From: Dehalococcoidia bacterium
GTDB taxonomy: Bacteria; Chloroflexota; Dehalococcoidia; GIF9; AB-539-J10
Assembly: GCA_016930935.1 (NCBI GenBank)
Contig: JAFGFT010000004.1
Location: 1-64,000, forward strand
Length of the DNA: 64,000 nt
Reading direction: 5' to 3'
Every line of letters begins with the position of its first letter. Positions within the stretch are counted from its first letter, which is position 1. A program made the translations under genes and the position numbers. Shown in pieces: positions 61,969 through 64,000 of this stretch. The notes below the pieces were generated by a model. That model was not told the DNA's origin. It made no database searches and worked only from the letters and a program-made list of their open reading frames with translations.

Positions 61969-62583
61969 TCAGTCGTGGGCGTCCCGAGTACAGACATACT
62001 GCGTGACCATATCGAGAAAATACGCGTGAACACGCAGATCTTCGACGAACTCAGGATGAAAACAGGTGGCGAGGATGTTGTTCTGCCTGCATGCCACGAT
62101 AGTGCCGTTTGCAAGTCGTGCCAGTACCTCTACTCCGTCGTTTGACGATTCTATCACGGGAGCTCGTATGAACACGCCACGATAGACAGGTCCGGGCAGT
62201 GCGGATATCGAAAGGTCTTCTTCAAAGCTGTCTACCTGTCTGCCAAATCCGTTACGTGCGACCGAGATGTGCAGAAGATTCAACAGGTCCATCGAATGGC
62301 TTGTGACGTGAGTAGCGAGGCATATCACACCGGCACATGTGCCCAGTACGGGCAAGCCCAATGTGATGGCTCGCCTCAGCGGTTCACGTAAACCGTATTC
62401 ATCAATCAATTTCAGAATAGTCGTACTCTCACCGCCGGGAATCACGAGTCCGTCCAGCGTCGCGAGTTGATCAGGGAGTCGGACTTCCACCGCATCAACT
62501 CCCAACTGTGTGAGGGACTTCATGTGCTCAGAGAAGGAGCCTTGGAGCGCAAGCACTCCGATGCGTGTAGACGAGGGACTCAT
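61969..62583 (-). CDS. pdxT: Pyridoxal 5'-phosphate synthase glutaminase subunit
   Basis: 204 residues. IGVLALQGSFSEHMKSL, IPGGESTTILKL, nucleophile Cys83 in GTCAGVICLA and the catalytic His-Glu pair in CFHPEFVED are all present. It supplies ammonia to PdxS for pyridoxal phosphate. No pdxS gene lies beside it in the window, which is unusual. Its ATG overlaps the purF stop (ATGA), with GGAGG upstream. Confidence 0.94.
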   Translation of the reverse strand: MSPSSTRIGVLALQGSFSEHMKSLTQLGVDAVEVRLPDQLATLDGLVIPGGESTTILKLIDEYGLREPLRRAITLGLPVLGTCAGVICLATHVTSHSMDLLNLLHISVARNGFGRQVDSFEEDLSISALPGPVYRGVFIRAPVIESSNDGVEVLARLANGTIVACRQNNILATCFHPEFVEDLRVHAYFLDMVTQYVCTRDAHD

Positions 62584-63971
62584 TGGGCAGCCTCCAGGGC
62601 GAATTTGTCCAATCCAATCTGGACGGGCACGGGGTAGTCGCCAGTGAAGCATGCCATGCACAGCTTGTCTTGCTCGAAGCCGACCGACTTGAGAAGACCT
62701 TCCAGGCTGATATAGCCCAGCGAATCGGCCTTCACGTAATCGCGAATCTCTTCAACCGACTTCCTGGTGGCGATAAGTTCCCACTCCGTGGCCATGTCCA
62801 CTCCAAGGAAACAAGGGTGTTTGATGGGTGGAGCGCAGATTCTGAGGTGTACTTCTGTTGCACCCGCATGGCGAAGCAGTTCAACGACGTGAGGGGTTGT
62901 GGTGCCTCTCACTATGCTGTCGTCCACAACCACCAGGCGTTGGCCCTTGATGACTTCCTTCAGCGGATTGAATTTGAGTTGCACTCCGAGGTCTCTGAGC
63001 CTCTGGTCAGGAGAGATGAATGTCCTGCCGACATAGCGGTTTTTCAAGAGACCTTCAGAGTAGGGAATGCCCGACGCTTCAGCATATCCGATGGCTGCCG
63101 GTATGGCGGAATCAGGTACGCCGAGAACGAGGTCGGCGTCTACCGGATACTCCTCCCAGAGGCGAACGCCCATGCGCTGCCGCGTTTCATATGCGAGCTT
63201 GTGGTCAAGTCTGCTATCGGCGCGTGCCAGATAGATGTACTCAAAGACACACGCTGCCCGCCTTCCGTCGCTGAACACCATCGTGCTTGTTTCACCTTCG
63301 TGGGTGAAGGAGATTATCTCTCCCGGTTGGACGTCTCTGTCATATCGAGCCCCTATATGGTCCAGCGCACAGGTTTCAGATGCCACCACCGGATTAGAAT
63401 CGACGTATCCGATGCAGAGAGGGCGGACCCCAAGCGGGTCTCTCGCCGCAATGAGTGATTCGTCTGTGAGGAGTGCGAGGGAGTATGCACCGATGAGGCG
63501 CCGCATGGCCGACGAAACGCGTTCCTCCCAGTTGTGGCCGGGGGACGCGACAATCAACTTGGCAATTACCTCTGAATCGGTCGTGGTGGTGAAGTCGAAG
63601 CCTCGCTCCTCAAGTTCCTGCCGCAGCTCTACCGCATTCACTACATTGCCGTTGTGCGCCAGAGCGAGCGTGCCTGCAGGTCCGGTCACAATCATCGGTC
63701 CCGCGTTGGCTACCGAACTGGAGCCGGTTGTTGAGTAGCGGTTGTGGCCTATGCCTGCGTTGCCGCGTAGAGTGGCAAGCGACTGTTCGTCGAATACCTG
63801 GGATACGAGTCCAACTCCAACGTGGCGGTTCATCTGCTCGCCGTTGGTGACGACGATGCCGCTACTTTCCTGGCCGCGATGCTGGAGGGCGTAGAGTCCA
63901 AAAAATATGAGGCGAGCGACATCTTCCGACTGGGACATTGTCCCGAATACCGCGCACCTGTCTCTTATCAT
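62580..63971 (-). CDS. purF: Amidophosphoribosyltransferase
   Basis: 463 residues. Cys6 (DRCAVFG) becomes the N-terminal nucleophile after removal of a 5-residue propeptide; most enzymes read CGVxG. GIGHNRYSTTGSS and LALAHNGNVVNA are glutaminase blocks; VVVDDSIVRGTT binds PRPP. Cysteines in ACVFEYIYLA, HPCFLGVD and LCMACFTG match the [4Fe-4S] ligands of the B. subtilis type. It catalyses the first committed step of purine synthesis. It is coupled to pdxT. The start has a weak ribosome site. Confidence 0.94.
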   Translation of the reverse strand: MIRDRCAVFGTMSQSEDVARLIFFGLYALQHRGQESSGIVVTNGEQMNRHVGVGLVSQVFDEQSLATLRGNAGIGHNRYSTTGSSSVANAGPMIVTGPAGTLALAHNGNVVNAVELRQELEERGFDFTTTTDSEVIAKLIVASPGHNWEERVSSAMRRLIGAYSLALLTDESLIAARDPLGVRPLCIGYVDSNPVVASETCALDHIGARYDRDVQPGEIISFTHEGETSTMVFSDGRRAACVFEYIYLARADSRLDHKLAYETRQRMGVRLWEEYPVDADLVLGVPDSAIPAAIGYAEASGIPYSEGLLKNRYVGRTFISPDQRLRDLGVQLKFNPLKEVIKGQRLVVVDDSIVRGTTTPHVVELLRHAGATEVHLRICAPPIKHPCFLGVDMATEWELIATRKSVEEIRDYVKADSLGYISLEGLLKSVGFEQDKLCMACFTGDYPVPVQIGLDKFALEAAQ

Positions 63972-64000
63972 ATCCTACAGTACCTTAGCGCTCGCGTACG

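Noticed and set aside
62583..63458. 291-residue plus-strand open frame
   Set aside because: It lies wholly antisense to purF, whose motifs are intact, and has no recognisable domain.
1..64000. CRISPR arrays, insertion sequences or prophage genes
   Set aside because: No regularly spaced repeats, transposase or integrase motifs, or phage structural genes were seen.

Overview
The window is a gene-dense stretch of moderately GC-rich bacterial chromosome. I infer a member of the Chloroflexota, probably close to the Dehalococcoidia. The basis is the gene mix, not a database search: a FASII cluster with FabL and two separate MaoC-type dehydratase subunits, a single-domain NrpR-like regulator, a secreted COG1361-like protein paired with an MMPL pump, and tandem PurS domains fused to PurL. 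Roughly sixty protein genes are supported, many in translationally coupled minus-strand operons with ATGA or GTGA overlaps. There is one tRNA (Gln, CUG). I see no CRISPR array, insertion sequence or prophage.

Layout. 1-9.3 kb: truncated sigma-70 factor; phosphotriesterase-family hydrolase; a plus-strand secreted protein/MMPL pump/MarR operon behind a candidate MarR operator and an attenuator-like hairpin; then a minus-strand operon Asp23-AmaP-DUF2273-diguanylate cyclase-cyclophilin. 9.7-12.8 kb: MFS transporter and two decayed DegT-type aminotransferase remnants. 13.1-27.7 kb: surface-glycan locus with a GT-C-like membrane protein, flippase, an acetyltransferase/4,6-dehydratase/aminotransferase trio for a diacetamido-trideoxy sugar, GT4 and GT2 glycosyltransferases, a coupled deacetylase/FemAB/DUF354/PaaK-like set, and GlmS. 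28.2-33.2 kb: fatty-acid synthesis cluster (two MaoC-like proteins, plsX, acpP, fabL, fabF, fabG). 33.3-41.7 kb: housekeeping genes, including rplU with an apparent AUU start, rpmA, rpmE, hisI, hisA, truB and tilS.

41.7-47.2 kb: CorC/CNNM-type protein and a second sugar-nucleotide operon (6-dehydrogenase, fused oxidoreductase-acetyltransferase, aminotransferase) that matches the route to UDP-2,3-diacetamido-dideoxyglucuronate. 47.5-57.2 kb: tRNA-Gln, thioredoxin with an extra N-terminal domain, DHA2-type MFS pump, DUF255 protein, Sua5-type enzyme, acetamidase/formamidase, FKBP, sirtuin. 57.3-64 kb: purL (with tandem PurS), purQ, nrpR-like regulator, pdxT, purF. Three of these are glutamine amidotransferases surrounding a regulator of a nitrogen-control family.

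The observations most worth following are the tandem PurS-PurL fusion, the AUU start of rplU, the WbpB-WbpD-like fusion in a three-gene pathway, the HadAB-like dehydratase pair with FabL, the coupled FemAB/PaaK-like glycan-decoration genes, and the decayed DegT genes.
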